Shown here one piece after another: positions 1 through 10,563 of a DNA stretch of 64,000 nucleotides; the first letter of the stretch is position 1; every line of letters begins with the position of its first letter. Below the pieces are notes generated by a model, which worked only from the letters and a program-made list of their open reading frames with translations, had not been told where the DNA came from and ran no database searches. A program made the position numbers and the translations under genes. Origin of the DNA: Primula veris (taxonomy: Eukaryota > Streptophyta > Magnoliopsida > Ericales > Primulaceae); the NCBI GenBank assembly GCA_963682055.1, contig OY821749.1:29767631-29831630 (forward strand). The letters are read 5' to 3'.

Positions 1-54
1 GCACTGTCAAAGTTGGATCATACTGATGATGTATGGACTTCTGTAGACTTATAA
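1..54 (+). CDS. 3' end of an unidentified gene, possibly YebC/TACO1-like
   Basis: Frame 1 is open from the window edge to a TAA at 52-54 and gives 17 residues containing LDHTDDVW. The pattern of a leucine-rich helix, an acidic pair, then V-W-x-S resembles the extreme C-terminus of YebC/TACO1 family proteins (organellar translation activators), but 17 residues are too few to prove it. Typical AT-rich 3' UTR sequence follows. The rest of the gene lies left of the window. Confidence 0.3.
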   Translation, partial: ALSKLDHTDDVWTSVDL

Positions 55-415
55 GTTTAAGCAGATTTTGAAAATGCTTCTTTTTTGTATGGTATAAATG
101 TTCAATATTTATTTCAGAATGTCGAAATGTTTAATTTTGTTTGTATGGTTTAGATCTATTTGAATTTGAAGTACTTTCCTTACATATACGATGAGGCTAG
201 ACTGCTAGTTTTTTTTTTTTAAAGAAAACCATTATGATCTTGTGATTTTTGTTACAACTTGCAATCTCGAAGTTCACACCAAATCCTCAATAGTAGTGCA
301 CCTTTATGCAAGAATTATTTTAGTCCCATCAGGTGGCTGCTTTGCTGGGTTTTTTTTGCCCAAGTGTAATCTTAAAGGTTTATTTTCCCTTGGGAAATTG
401 GGTTCTTAGCTAACG

Positions 416-505
416 ATGTTCAATTCTGAAGTTATTTTGTTTTTCTACATGATTTTGTTGATGTTCAATTCTGAAGTTATTTTGTTTTTCTACATGATTT
501 TGTTG
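416..505. repeat. Perfect 45-bp tandem duplication
   Basis: A 45-bp AT-rich unit beginning ATGTTCAATTCTGAAG is present twice, head to tail and without a mismatch, at 416-460 and 461-505. It lies just before the UGT pseudogene. The perfect match suggests a recent slip or unequal exchange. The rest of 55-540 shows no gene. Confidence 0.85.
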
Positions 506-544
506 TCTGGCAAAATGCAGGTTTGAAAGAGAGTACAAGTGTAG

Positions 545-1598
545 AGCTCCTTATCGGAAAGGTCGGAAATTTGTTCAATAAGGAGACATCACCAGATCAA
601 TCATTTCCACTTCCTCATCATATTACTAAATTCTCTAGCTTTCGCTCTCAATATCTCTGCATCTTTCTCCACCAAAACCTTCCTTATGGTTTTCGTTATC
701 TCTTCCCCTTTCATTACCACAACCAATACCATCCCTCCAAACCTCTATACCAACTCCTAATTCTTCAACTAGTCTAGCATTATAAGGTTGGCCAAGGTGC
801 ATTGGCACAACTATTATTGGGACTCCCATTCCCAAACTTTCCGATACAGAGCTCCATCTACTGTGACTCATAAATCCCCCAATGCTTGCATGAGCTAGAA
901 TCTTTAGTTGAGGGGCCCAGTCCTTCCAAACCTTTCCCCTCGTCCCGACCCTTTTAAGAAACCCTCAAGTAACACGTCATCGATCTTGGTTTCTTCTCCA
1001 ACAGGAAATCTGAATGAGAAAAATGTAAACAAAATTGCAGTGTCAGATGGTACCAAGACAACTTATATTCGACATTACGTCCATCAATCCATGTATAGTT
1101 TGCACATGCTCCGACTGTTTCTTGCTATTAACTTGTACTGCATTTGGTTAGCGGCTTAGAAATTGCACTTACAGTATATTTGATTCTTACACAAGAAAAA
1201 ACAATACATTTTAGGCTATTTCATATTTTCATTGACAGATAGACCAACTTATTGTCTACACACTCAATAAACTTAAATAATCATGGATCACAAAGAAAAG
1301 CACACTAAAAATCAAAACATTCTAGCCAACGAGCTCGTAATTTCCATATTCAAGCATTCAGAATATAAACTTTCTTACCTTAATACCCATAAGAAATTAA
1401 CATAGCTAAGCTTTAACCCAAGAGGGACTTCTTCAATCTCCTCGTTTCTCAAAAAAAAATCGCTCTCAAATGAAACAAACACAGTGAACCTCTCTTCCTT
1501 CTTATCAAGCCACGTCATTATCTCATGATCACTTCCATCCACATCATCATCCAGGCTCTCAATGAGAGATCCTACCGGGGACCACTTTCTTTTCTGTA
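545..1598 (-). pseudogene. UGT pseudogene, exon 2 and end of exon 1
   Basis: On the minus strand, 1379-1598 matches the last part of UGT exon 1 (EKKVV, the acidic linker, MTWLDKK, FLWVLR), and about 560-1009 matches exon 2. They are separated by an intron with GT at 1378-1377 and AG at 1011-1010, the same site as in the four complete genes. Exon 2 has a frameshift near the FLK/RVG region and another after WRDGI. In the sugar-donor PSPG box, HCGW has become HSRW and the DQ pair at its end has become GQ. The 5' half of exon 1 is interrupted at about 1598 by mobile DNA and resumes at 4441. No function is expected. Confidence 0.9.
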
Positions 1599-1875
1599 GT
1601 TCTTTTCAGTCCTGTAATTTCAATTTCAATCAGAACAGTCCGTGTGTTAAGTTTATACTTTGCAGTCCGGCAGTTTCTATTTATTGCAATTTAGTATATC
1701 AGATTATTAATTGATAATAATCTGAATAACGTTTGCTTTAATTTCTATTCAGTCCATACATGTTCTAATCTGTAATCTCAGTTTCAATTCTGAATTAATA
1801 AAGATTACACTAATTTTTGATTATTTATTTTTAGTCCTTTATTATTGTTTAATTATTATTTCGTACACAAAAACC
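1595..1875. repeat. LTR-like direct repeat, left copy
   Basis: The stretch from TGTAG at 1595 to the CGTACACA at about 1870 is foreign to the UGT gene that it abuts. From 1712 onward it is repeated in the same orientation at 4284-4449 (shared TGATAATAATCTGAATAACG start, shared TTTCGTACAC end). Two direct copies at the two edges of an insertion are what a decayed LTR retrotransposon would leave. I could not confirm a target duplication or a tRNA primer site. Confidence 0.5.
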
Positions 1876-1883
1876 AAAAAGGA

Positions 1884-1990
1884 TTCTTAGTTTGTTCCAT
1901 GGCAACTCTTAAATTTATTGTGTTCTCAACCTATACCAGGTGGCAATATCAGATGTTCTTAGTTTGTTCCATGGCAACTCTTAAATTTAA
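1884..1990. repeat. Tandem duplication of about 34 bp
   Basis: TTCTTAGTTTGTTCCATGGC and the following ACTCTTAAATTTA occur at 1884 and again at 1956, a 72-bp period, inside the insertion that splits the UGT pseudogene. No coding role is visible. Confidence 0.7.
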
Positions 1991-2062
1991 CCTTTTCAAT
2001 ATTAGATTTTTTTTTTTAAAAGAGGACAATATTATATATATATAGATCATCATAAATTTGAT

Positions 2063-2700
2063 TCTTTTTTGTCTAAAAACCAGAATACTTTAGAATGAAT
2101 ATTTTCAATCTCAAATAAAAGCCATCTTAAACTTTTATTTAATGAAGGGTGGGGAAACCCCACATTAAACAAGCCATCTTAGCTTAAACGTTGCTATAAA
2201 ACAAGCTATGTAGTAAAATGTAAACACCACGTAATTCATTCCCCAAACTACGTTGGTGTTGCTTTCTTAATCTTCCCAACTAATTAGCTAATAGAAAACA
2301 ATTAATATTATTACCGTATAGTAGTTGATTTATAGTTTTGTACTGATAACACCAATAATTGGGTCATGGTCAGGCTCAGTCCGGTAGTTCCAATAATTGA
2401 GGGAGGAGAATATTTAAATTAAAGCAGTTAAAATAATATTAAGAGCAACCACTGTAGATTTACTTTTATTTTTAAAAAAAATAAAAGTGATACTATCGTT
2501 AAATTAAGTCATTACACAATAAGGACAAAAAATGGTCAGGTACACCAAAATAACAGGAATTATCATAAGCTATTCTAGCATGATTCGTTAAACAATTTTA
2601 CCAGGACATCTGTTGATTTCAGATTCCAGTAAAAACTCCAATTATTTCCGCAAATAAGTTGATGGATTCATGTTGATAATTCTGAAATTAGCAAAGTCAA
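2063..2700 (-). mobile_element. LINE-type 3' segment, inverted partner of 9400-10050
   Basis: Read on the minus strand this segment matches 9400-10050 over most of its length, including GTTTAGCGAATCATGC-like sequence, the GTGGGG/CCCCAC palindrome and the end before TCAAATTT. The plus-strand partner is continuous with an RNase H-like reading frame of the kind found at the end of plant LINEs. Both are therefore best read as 5'-truncated 3' tails of one non-LTR family. The reading frame itself is not preserved here. Confidence 0.5.
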
Positions 2701-3266
2701 GCTCCACATTAATGGTCAAATCATCCAAGAAACAGTAGGATATTTTATTTAAAACAACGTTGGTGTATCCCTCGTGGGATTTGGTGGAGTGCATCAATCA
2801 ATGGTAGGATCACTAAATAAACTACTCCGTATTTATCGCATTGTTAATTACCACTTGCTGATTCTCTATTTTGAAATCGTCAATTCTATTTGTTTATGAA
2901 TTATTGCCCGTATATTAATTGTATTATTGCTAACCACAATTTTACATTGGAGAAGTTTATCGCAATGTCTTATGTACTTGGATGCAGTGATAGAGCCAAA
3001 ATTTTAGTTTAACGGGCATAATTTAAATAAGTCGGCAATTTCCTTTAATATTTTGAAGATGATCGCATTAACGTATTTTTTGTAAGTGTAATACACATGT
3101 AGTTTTTTTGAAACACATACGAACTACGAAGTATTAAATAAGTAAAATATGCTTCAAGAGCTTAACAATTATTTCATTAATAGTTAATAATTAACCAATT
3201 AAATAAGAAAAATCAATAATTGAGCAAGTATGTAATACCCACGCAAACAATTGAAGAAACACCAAA

Positions 3267-3271
<5 letters not shown>

Positions 3272-3335
<64 letters not shown>
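3272..3335. repeat. (AT)n microsatellite
   Basis: About 32 uninterrupted TA dinucleotides. It is a simple repeat in noncoding DNA and probably unstable in length. Confidence 0.95.
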
Positions 3336-3340
<5 letters not shown>

Positions 3341-3820
3341 ATGCATGTATAAATTAAATAGTTATTTTGGTGGTTCATGATAAGTTATATATATAGCAAC
3401 TTTAAACTAACCATCAAACTAAACCTATTATAGTCGGACCTAAAGCATTCTTAACTTACACTTACCAGCTACATAATATATAGCATAAATTTTACAAATA
3501 TAATAACTAAACTAAATCCACGAGGGGAACGTGGCCCCCTACCTAAGACAAATCCTTGTTACTATTGTAGTTGCAACATAAACCATCACATTATTTATAC
3601 TTAAACCAATCACATTGTTAATGAAAAATTGACGTCAATAAAAAGAAAGATAAACAAGGAAACATATTGAAGACTAATTAAAAATATATTCTTTAGAAAG
3701 ATATTATATGCAAGTTGGATATAATTTGTTATAAATTACCTTTTTTTTTTCTAGTGTATATATATGGGATAATTTGTTATAAAATACATATTTTATCTAG
3801 TGTATACATATATATGGTTA

Positions 3821-4172
3821 CTGGTAATATTTATCCACACGTTGCGTGTGTGTTATATATATGATCCGGATAAATAAATTTTCGGATAAATAAATTTTCA
3901 GGTAAATAAATTTTTAAAAAGTATATTGATTGAATAAATACATTAAATTAGAAATCATGAATAATATAATGTTCTTGCTACACAAAATACACGTAAAACA
4001 ATTTTGTTTGATACATGATTATAATTGTTATTAAAATATCATAATTTTTGTATGTTTTTTATATTTTAAATTGAATAAATATAAATGAGTAATTCATTAA
4101 AAAAAAATGGGGACATTTTTGAAAAAAATGACCAAAATTTGACAGTTTCACTTTTTATTGAGTTGACTTATA
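3821..4172 (-). mobile_element. Helitron-like fragment, copy 1
   Basis: Read on the minus strand, a 6-bp stem hairpin CACACGCAACGTGTG lies about 11 bases before CCAG at 3824-3821, where the better copy at 43644 has the expected CTAG followed by T. That hairpin-plus-CTRR end is the Helitron 3' signature. The inner sequence around 4130-4170 (AAACTGTCAAATTTTGG on the minus strand) recurs in the two other Helitron-like copies. The 5' TC end is not clear. Confidence 0.5.
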
Positions 4173-4283
4173 TATATGGTATGATATGATACTTGTAATA
4201 TGTGTGTGTAAATTATTGAAAAGAGAAAATAAAAAGAGATACACATATGCATGCAGAGGGTAGAAAATATAAAATAGTTCGAG

Positions 4284-4449
4284 TGATAATAATCTGAATA
4301 ACGTTTGTTTTAAATTTTTTTCCGTACATACATGTTGTAATCTGTAATTTCAGTTTCGTTTATGAATTAATAAAAATTACACTGGTTTTTGTTTATTTCC
4401 TTTTTGTCATTTATTATTGTTTAATTATTATTTCGTACACGGAAACCAA
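4284..4449. repeat. LTR-like direct repeat, right copy
   Basis: This is a direct copy of 1712-1875 that ends against the upstream part of the split UGT pseudogene. Its left part is missing, cut by the junction with the long repeat ending at 4279. Confidence 0.5.
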
Positions 4450-4600
4450 CATGTTTCACCGACTCCAAAAAGTCTACCCCTTTTTCTTCTCCCCCTCATG
4501 TGAAGTGTCACCTCCACGAAACGTGAAGCTATTGAAATAGCGAGGGGTTAGTATTTTACATGGAAATTCTTTCTCAGGGTATTTCAGGGAGTGTAAGCGA
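4441..4600 (-). pseudogene. UGT pseudogene, middle of exon 1
   Basis: On the minus strand this reads KYPEKEFPCK, PRYFNS, FRGG, then an acidic and lysine-rich stretch and ESV. It matches residues of about 160-205 of UGT-4 and belongs to the pseudogene that continues at 1598. About 25 codons between the two parts are missing, as is everything upstream of codon 160, including the catalytic histidine and aspartate. Confidence 0.85.
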
Positions 4601-5177
4601 AAGCAAAACATGGACGCACCAAATGGGAACTAATGGAATAATAATTATTATATATATATGAGTTAATATACATTTTGTTTTAAAAATAAAACTACAAATG
4701 TTTTAATTGCAACTGACGAATCTTAATAATTATTATATTTTTTATCTACCTATTTACTAATTTTTGGAATTAAATTGTAAATTTTGAGAATATAAAAACT
4801 TTTTAGTAGTTTTTGTTTGTGTTTACTCGTGTAGTCTAAGTATGCACGACATTTTAGAAAGTGTCAAATACGTGTTTGCGGAAGTGTTCGTATGATCAAT
4901 TTGTCAATAAATAAAAAACAAATGATTTGAAAAGTATGACACGTAAAATAGAATGACAGTCGAGTGTCAGAATGTTTCTATATACAACACGCATACATAG
5001 TATTTTTTTTGAAATGATGGTGTATCATAGAATATCGGACTCGGGCAAGTATTGTGTTTGTGTTTGAATGGCATGCTGTGTATAAATCGCATGTTGTGCA
5101 TGAACCTCATGATGCGCATGCTGAATGCATTATTTGAGTAACTTCTTAAACTTTAAGGATATACTGTATATTGTGGG

Positions 5178-6712
5178 GAACAGGTTTTTCCATTTTCAGT
5201 AAAGTGGTGATCACTAAATCCACCTACAAATATATATTAGATGCATTTATTTGAAAACTACCAAACAGGTTTTTCCATTTTCAGTAAAGTGGGGATCACT
5301 AACGAGGTTGGATTTTTATACTACACTTTTTCTGAAAAAACGCACAAACCGTACATTTAATTTACGGTTTACAGAAATTACATGCAAACCGTACATTTAA
5401 TGTACGGTTTGCATGTATTTTTGCAAACCGTACATTAAATGTACGGTTTGTATGTAATTTTTTTTTTTTTTTTTTTTTTTATAATTTCAATTTGTAAAAT
5501 AGGAAAAATATATAAAATATGCAAATCCATAATTCACTTAGCTATATATAATTGTTTGTTGTTTGTTTATATTAATTATAGAAATTATAATAATTGTTGA
5601 TATTTGTCCCATTTTTTGCAACTGTTCGGAAAGGAAGCAACTGTTCGGAAATGAAGCAACCAACTGTTCGGAAAGGAAGCAAGCAACTGTTCGGAAAGGA
5701 AGCAACTGTTTGGAAAAATTTTCGCTCGGGGCGCTGCCCCGCACCCCGCCCGCTGTCCTGGCAGCGGGACCCCAGCCAGGGGCTCTGCCCCTTGGACCCC
5801 CGTTTCAATTATTCATATTCAATTATACGTTGGCTCCTCAGCGAGCGAAAATTTTTCCAAACAGTTGATTCCTTTCCGAACAGTTGCTTGCTTCCTTTCC
5901 GAACAGTTGCTTGCTTCCTTTCCGAACAGTTGCTTGCTTCATTTCCGAACAGTTGCTTCCTTTCCGAACAGTTGCAAAAAATGGGACAAATATCAACAAT
6001 TATTATAATTTCTATAATTAATATAAACAAACAACAAACAATTATATATAGCTAAGTGAATTATGGATTTGCATATTTTATATATTTTTCCTATTTTACA
6101 AATTGAAATTACAAAAAAAAAAAAAAAAAAAAAAATTACATACAAACCGTACATTTAATGTACGGTTTGCAAAAAAACATGCAAACCGTACATTAAATGT
6201 ACGGTTTGCATGTATTTTTGCAAACCGTACATTAAATGTACGGTTTGCATGTAATTTCTGTAAACCGTAAATTAAATATACGGTTTGTATGTTTTTTCAG
6301 AAAAAGTGTAGTATAAAAATCCAACCTCATCACTAAATCCAACTACAAATATATATATTAGATGCATTTATTTGAAAACTGCCAAACAGGTTTTTCCATT
6401 TTCAAGTGGGGACCAAATCCACCTACAAATATATCAAAAACTACATTTTCAGTAAAGTGGGGATCACTAAATCCACCTACAAATATATATTAGATGCATT
6501 TATTTGAAACCTGCCAAACAGGTTTTTCCATTTTCAAGTGGGGACCAAATCCACCTACAAATATATCAAAAACTACATTTTCAGTAAAGTGGGGATCACT
6601 AAATCCACCTACAAATATATATTAGATGCATTTATTTGAAACCTGCCAAACAGGTTTTTCCATTTTCAAGTGGGGACCAAATCCACCTACAAATATATCA
6701 AAAACTAAAAAG
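5178..6712. repeat. Minisatellite of about 132 bp, split by a foldback element
   Basis: A unit containing CACTAAATCCACCTACAAAT, ATTAGATGCATTTATTTGAAA, CAAACAGGTTTTTCCATTTTC and GGGGACCAAATCC is present in part at 5178-5302 and about three times at 6329-6712, with a 132-bp period in the cleanest part. The foldback element at 5304-6328 has landed inside it. No gene is visible here. Confidence 0.85.
5304..6328. mobile_element. Mutator-like foldback element
   Basis: A 1025-bp element whose two halves are near-complete inverted repeats of about 400-500 bp, from GAGGTTGGATTTTTATAC at the left to its complement at the right. It is flanked by ATCACTAAC (5295-5303) and ATCACTAAA (6329-6337), a 9-bp target duplication with one mismatch. 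The neighbouring minisatellite shows that the uninserted sequence is ATCACTAAA. The arms hold palindromes built on CCGTACAT...ATGTACGG and arrays of CAACTGTTCGGAAAGGAAG. Only the centre (about 5711-5845) is unpaired, and it is strikingly GC-rich. There is no transposase. Overlapping open frames on both strands are by-products of the palindrome. Confidence 0.88.
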
Positions 6713-7513
6713 GTATTGATTTGGGGGCAACAACCGCATCTTTGTGATTATCTCATTGTTACACGTAGTGAGACTAAAACTAGAATCCTTGGCCTGTTTG
6801 CCATACCTGCTCTACTGAAGTTTTCGATCAAATTCAAGCTATTGAAGCGTTTTCCATGTAAATCCAATCCATCCAGTCATCTTGAAGGGACTTGCCGCTC
6901 GATAACACAATAAAAATATCAAGCGCAAGTTGATCAACCCGTTACAGAAATGTTTTTTGATCTACCCAACCCGATCCCGTTGGTTTTTGAGGCGGTTATA
7001 GTTCACAACTCTATACCGCGGACCCGACCCATAGAACCGATCTGCGAAACTGACCTGTATACCCGAATTGTATAACCGCAGTATATACCCATATTTTAAA
7101 AATATATATGCATATTATTATTATATACACATATTTTAAAAATATATACCCATATTTATTTTTAAAAAAATTATACAAAATAGTGAATTCTTTTAAAGAG
7201 TAAGGTGCTGTGACTTTTGAGTGTATTTTTTTTTTTTGATAAACTCCAAACTTAAAGTTGAGGCTCCGCCCCTGTCTGATTTCATGATTCAAGGGAACTG
7301 TACACCATTTTAATGAGAAATACATTAAAAACCAATAATTTTCACCTAAAAACACCAGCAAGTGGCTACTTCACGTTCCTGCATATATAACCAAAACTCT
7401 ACATTTATTGTTAAACTTCAAGCTACATATTAATTTATACGAATCCGAACGCACACTGTATTATTTAATAGTAATTTTATGCATGGACAGCAATAATTGG
7501 ATCCTTTTAATAA
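6713..7513. other. Intergenic DNA with hAT-like scraps
   Basis: No supported gene. Around 6960-7090 there are CCCGACCC and ACCCGAATTG motifs like those inside the hAT element at 15641, suggesting an old fragment. A 95-codon open frame at 6626-6913 begins in the minisatellite and resembles nothing I know. Confidence 0.5.
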
Positions 7514-7526
7514 GAAGTTCACACTT

Positions 7527-7976
7527 TTTTTTTTTTTTTTTAAGATTAAACGAACCGTGTATTGATAAATGAATATGTACAATCCCTGAATAAACAATTA
7601 CAAAAAATTACATTACATGATAGGCTATGAAGTTTAATCGTCAACAAAGTTCGGGCTAAACTTCCAATGTCTACTAATAAACATATTTATACGATTTTTA
7701 GTAACATTATTTAACTTGTTCATGCTATTAATTACATAAAACTTAATAATTCTAAAAACTTGTCCGGGACTAGACTTCATTCCTTCGTTAATTCTAGCAT
7801 TGCGTTTCCGCAACAAACTATATACTATTGATGCGAGTAAACACTTTACTAGAGTGGCGGATGCCGATTTTCCTTTAAAAACTTCACCTGACCAATTAAC
7901 CCACTCGTTCCAAGTCACACACGAGCTCATAAATTCAGCTTTTGAACAATCGGTAGTTCACTAGAAAACTAGCATT
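7527..7976 (-). mobile_element. 5'-truncated LINE-1 3' end
   Basis: This 450-bp insertion is bounded by perfect 13-bp direct repeats GAAGTTCACACTT (7514-7526 and 7977-7989) and has a poly(T) run next to the left one, so it is a minus-strand retroposed copy with a poly(A) tail. On the minus strand, 7930-7634 encodes 98 residues including GKSASATLVK, LLASIVYSLLRKRNAR and I-x-x-x-V-I, the pattern of the zinc-binding region that follows reverse transcriptase in plant LINEs. It is a dead end fragment without reverse transcriptase. Confidence 0.92.
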
Positions 7977-7989
7977 GAAGTTCACACTT

Positions 7990-8976
7990 ACCATGCACCA
8001 TCCAATGGTGTCATATTTTCAAAAACATGATTTAAGTGAAATCTAGATACAGTATTAAATTGTGTGTAACTATATGCACCAAAAGTTCTACCTAAAACAA
8101 TTATTTATTGACATTCTACTTACCTATATGTTCAACATCTTGAACTTCCTGTTCACTGGCTAATTATCCCTCGTGTAATTGTAATCGTTTTACAATATTT
8201 TCTAAACAAACCGTCCTAAAATATCACAAAGTCGCCTACATATGATATTAGATATTGACGAAATTACTATGACGTCAACATGATTGGAAATAAAACATTA
8301 TAAATTTATACCACAGAGACTCGTGGTATATATTATTTATGTACGATCAAACCAAAAACAAAATTATTAATATATATAGAATATATATATTCACTACTCA
8401 CTCAAACGATAAACGATATAGTTGGAGTAACAACCGTTCCACCCCTGCTATTCTCAAAATATTGGTAGCATCATGAAGTACCAATTTGGCACATTATCGG
8501 GGCCAACGAAATTGATGGCTTAGTAAAACGCATTTTATTAGGGGTTGTTTTTTGTTTGCGGATAGTATAAATGTTCAATAATATTACTTTTAGTACAAAT
8601 TTAGATTAATTCGTTATAGCAAGCATCATAGGTTCCTCAAGCCATGCTTTTTCTTAGATTTTGAGAAAGTTTACCAAAAAACTGTTTACTTTTGTTTCTT
8701 TATTAGATTCCTTATTTCTTCTCTCAAATTTTAAAAAACCAAATTATTTCTCATATAAGTGGAACCTAATTGTTTTCTTATATTTTCTCTCTCATCTCAT
8801 TTTCACTTTTCTCTCACATGTATATATATTATAAAACAAAATAAAGATAAAAACTAATATAAAATAAAAATAAGGAAGTGAATAATAAAACTGAAGAAAT
8901 ATATAAATGTAAAATAGCCATGTAAAATGATAAAAAAAATGTTTTTATTCAAAAATATGAGGAATATATAAGTAAA
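7990..8976. other. Intergenic AT-rich DNA, nothing recognised
   Basis: No conserved reading frame, RNA gene or transposon end is visible. Short TATATA runs occur near 8370-8400. Confidence 0.6.
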
Positions 8977-10050
8977 GTGTTATTCATTTTTAACGACATC
9001 AGCTCGTTTTTAACAACAAAAAAACCAACTCCGGAGCATGTTATTCGTCAAATTTTAAACTTGTATAAAAACTTCCTAAAAGAGCACCTCAATAGCAGTG
9101 ACTATATAAATGTAAACACCCAAGTGCAAACGAAATGGACTAAACCCGTAAACGATAGATTAAAATGTAATACATATGCATCTTTTAAAAACAATCGTGT
9201 TTGGTCGGGTGGAGGAATTATCGTACGCAATGGATTGGGAGATTTGGAGGACATGTGGAGTGTCGGGTTTAAGACGTCGTCCCCGCTAATGGCAGAGGGT
9301 TTTAAGGACTGCATGTCAAAGAGCGCAGGACCATAACTGGAATCAAAACGATTTCAAATCGGATAACATAACGCTAATACAATGTTGCAAATGACATACG
9401 AACGAAGTTCCATAGGAAATTGAATCTTTTGTTACAGATATCCGTGAACTTGATTGCAGTAATAATTAGAGTTTTTGCTGGACACAGAGATCGATAAATG
9501 TCCCGACAAAATTGTTTAGCGAATCATGCTAAAATAGCTTCTGATAATTCATGTTATTTTGGTATAACTGACCATTTTTAGTATTTATTGTCTAATGACT
9601 TAATTTAATGATAGTATCACTTTTATTTTCAAAACAAAATACAAGTAAATCTATAGTGGTTGCTCTTAATATTATTTTAACTCCTTTAATTTAAATATTC
9701 TCCTCTCTCAATTATTGGAACTACCGGCCTGGGCTGACCATGACCCAATTATCGGTGTTATCAGTTCAAAACTATAAATCAACTACTATACGGTAATAAC
9801 ATTAATTGTTTTCTATTGGCTAATTAGTTGGCAAGATTAAGAAAGCAACACCAACGGAGTTTGGGGCATGAATTACGTGGTGTTTACATTTTACTACATA
9901 GCTTGTTTTATAGCAACGTTTAAGCAAAGATGGCTTGTTTAATGTGGGGTTTCCCCACTCTTCATTAAATAAAAGTTTAAGTTGGCTTTTATTTGAGATT
10001 GAAAATATTCATTCTAAAGTATTCTGGTTTTTAGACAAAAAAAAAATCAA
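8977..10050 (+). mobile_element. LINE remnant with RNase H-like frame and 3' tail
   Basis: The open frame at 8977-9336 contains W-T-K-P-x-N-x-x-L-K-C-N, GGGIIVRNGLGDL and the S-P-L-M-AE stretch, the order seen in the RNase H-like domain (RVT_3 type) at the end of plant LINE polyproteins. The first catalytic aspartate appears as N-T-Y. Related sequence continues with stops and frameshifts to about 9540, followed by a 3' tail with an A-run at about 10030-10040. The segment 9400-10050 has an inverted partner at 2063-2700. It is a decayed copy, not a cellular RNase H gene. Confidence 0.6.
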
Positions 10051-10260
10051 ATTTCGATAAATAACTACACCGAAAACCGTTATACTCATTACAAATATGG
10101 GTATGTGTCAGATAAAATAAGTACAAAAAGTTATATAGATCCGACCCGACCCGATAATGACGAGAGAATCGTTAAAACCGTTACCCGAATAACAAAAAAA
10201 CGTTGAGTCAGGTAGGGTCGGGTAAAATTGACACCCTTAAGCAATGTATATGATTCACTT
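10051..10260. mobile_element. hAT-like fragment
   Basis: It contains GATCCGACCCGACCCGATAA and ends in GGTAAAATTGACACCCTTA, nearly the complement of the left end of the hAT element at 15641 (TAGGGGTGTCAATTTTACCC). Only the right-hand part is recognisable. Confidence 0.5.
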
Positions 10261-10518
10261 GATGAATATAATAATAATAAACTATCACGGGGTTCACATT
10301 TTTGTGGTTGAAATATTGTTATGATTATTAAATGATAATAAACAAATAAAAATAAATAATTTAGGGTTATTATAAGTAAATTAATAAGTAATCTGAAATT
10401 TTGTATAAATATAAACGGTTAATTAAAAGATATAAAATATGTTATGATCGATGAAACATTCAAATTGAGGATGGTCTGCTCTTAATATATTGCATTGTCG
10501 TTTACAACGTATTATAGC

Positions 10519-10526
10519 TTATATAT
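10519..10526 (+). promoter_or_regulatory. TATA box of UGT-1
   Basis: TTATATAT lies 38-45 bases before the chosen ATG at 10564. Transcription should start near 10550, so in-frame triplets further upstream cannot be the start. Confidence 0.5.
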
Positions 10527-10563
10527 TGTTAAACACAATTTTGGAAAGAGGGAATACATAGCA

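Larger units (their letters stand above)
2834..4279. repeat. Long direct repeat, copy 1 (partner 43214-44085)
   Basis: Blocks from ATCGCATTG at 2834 to AATAGTT at 4279 recur in the same order and orientation at 43214-44085, with few mismatches in the last 750 bp. Copy 1 has extra sequence at 2888-3510, including a long AT run. Copy 2 has a short tandem array instead. The shared block contains a Helitron-like 3' end. Copy 1 sits inside the split UGT pseudogene and copy 2 lies upstream of UGT-4. Confidence 0.8.

Noticed and set aside
5538..6055. Five overlapping open frames on both strands within the foldback element
   Set aside because: They are mirror images produced by the inverted repeat and the CTGTTCGGAAAGG array. 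They have no independent coding evidence.
5304..6328. Palindromic repeats at regular spacing suggesting a CRISPR-like array
   Set aside because: The repeats belong to two inverted arms with target duplications, there are no variable spacers, and the genome is eukaryotic.
6626..6913. 95-codon frame as a possible small gene
   Set aside because: It begins inside the minisatellite, has no promoter or splice context, and shows no recognisable protein pattern.
2063..10050. The 650-bp inverted pair as terminal repeats of one large DNA transposon
   Set aside because: One arm is continuous with a LINE-type RNase H frame, the outer ends have no target duplication, and the interior holds unrelated elements.
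10495..10563. A 23-residue N-terminal extension of UGT-1
   Set aside because: It lies at or upstream of the TATA box, has no ATG at its start, and the sister genes all begin at the MD position equivalent to 10564.
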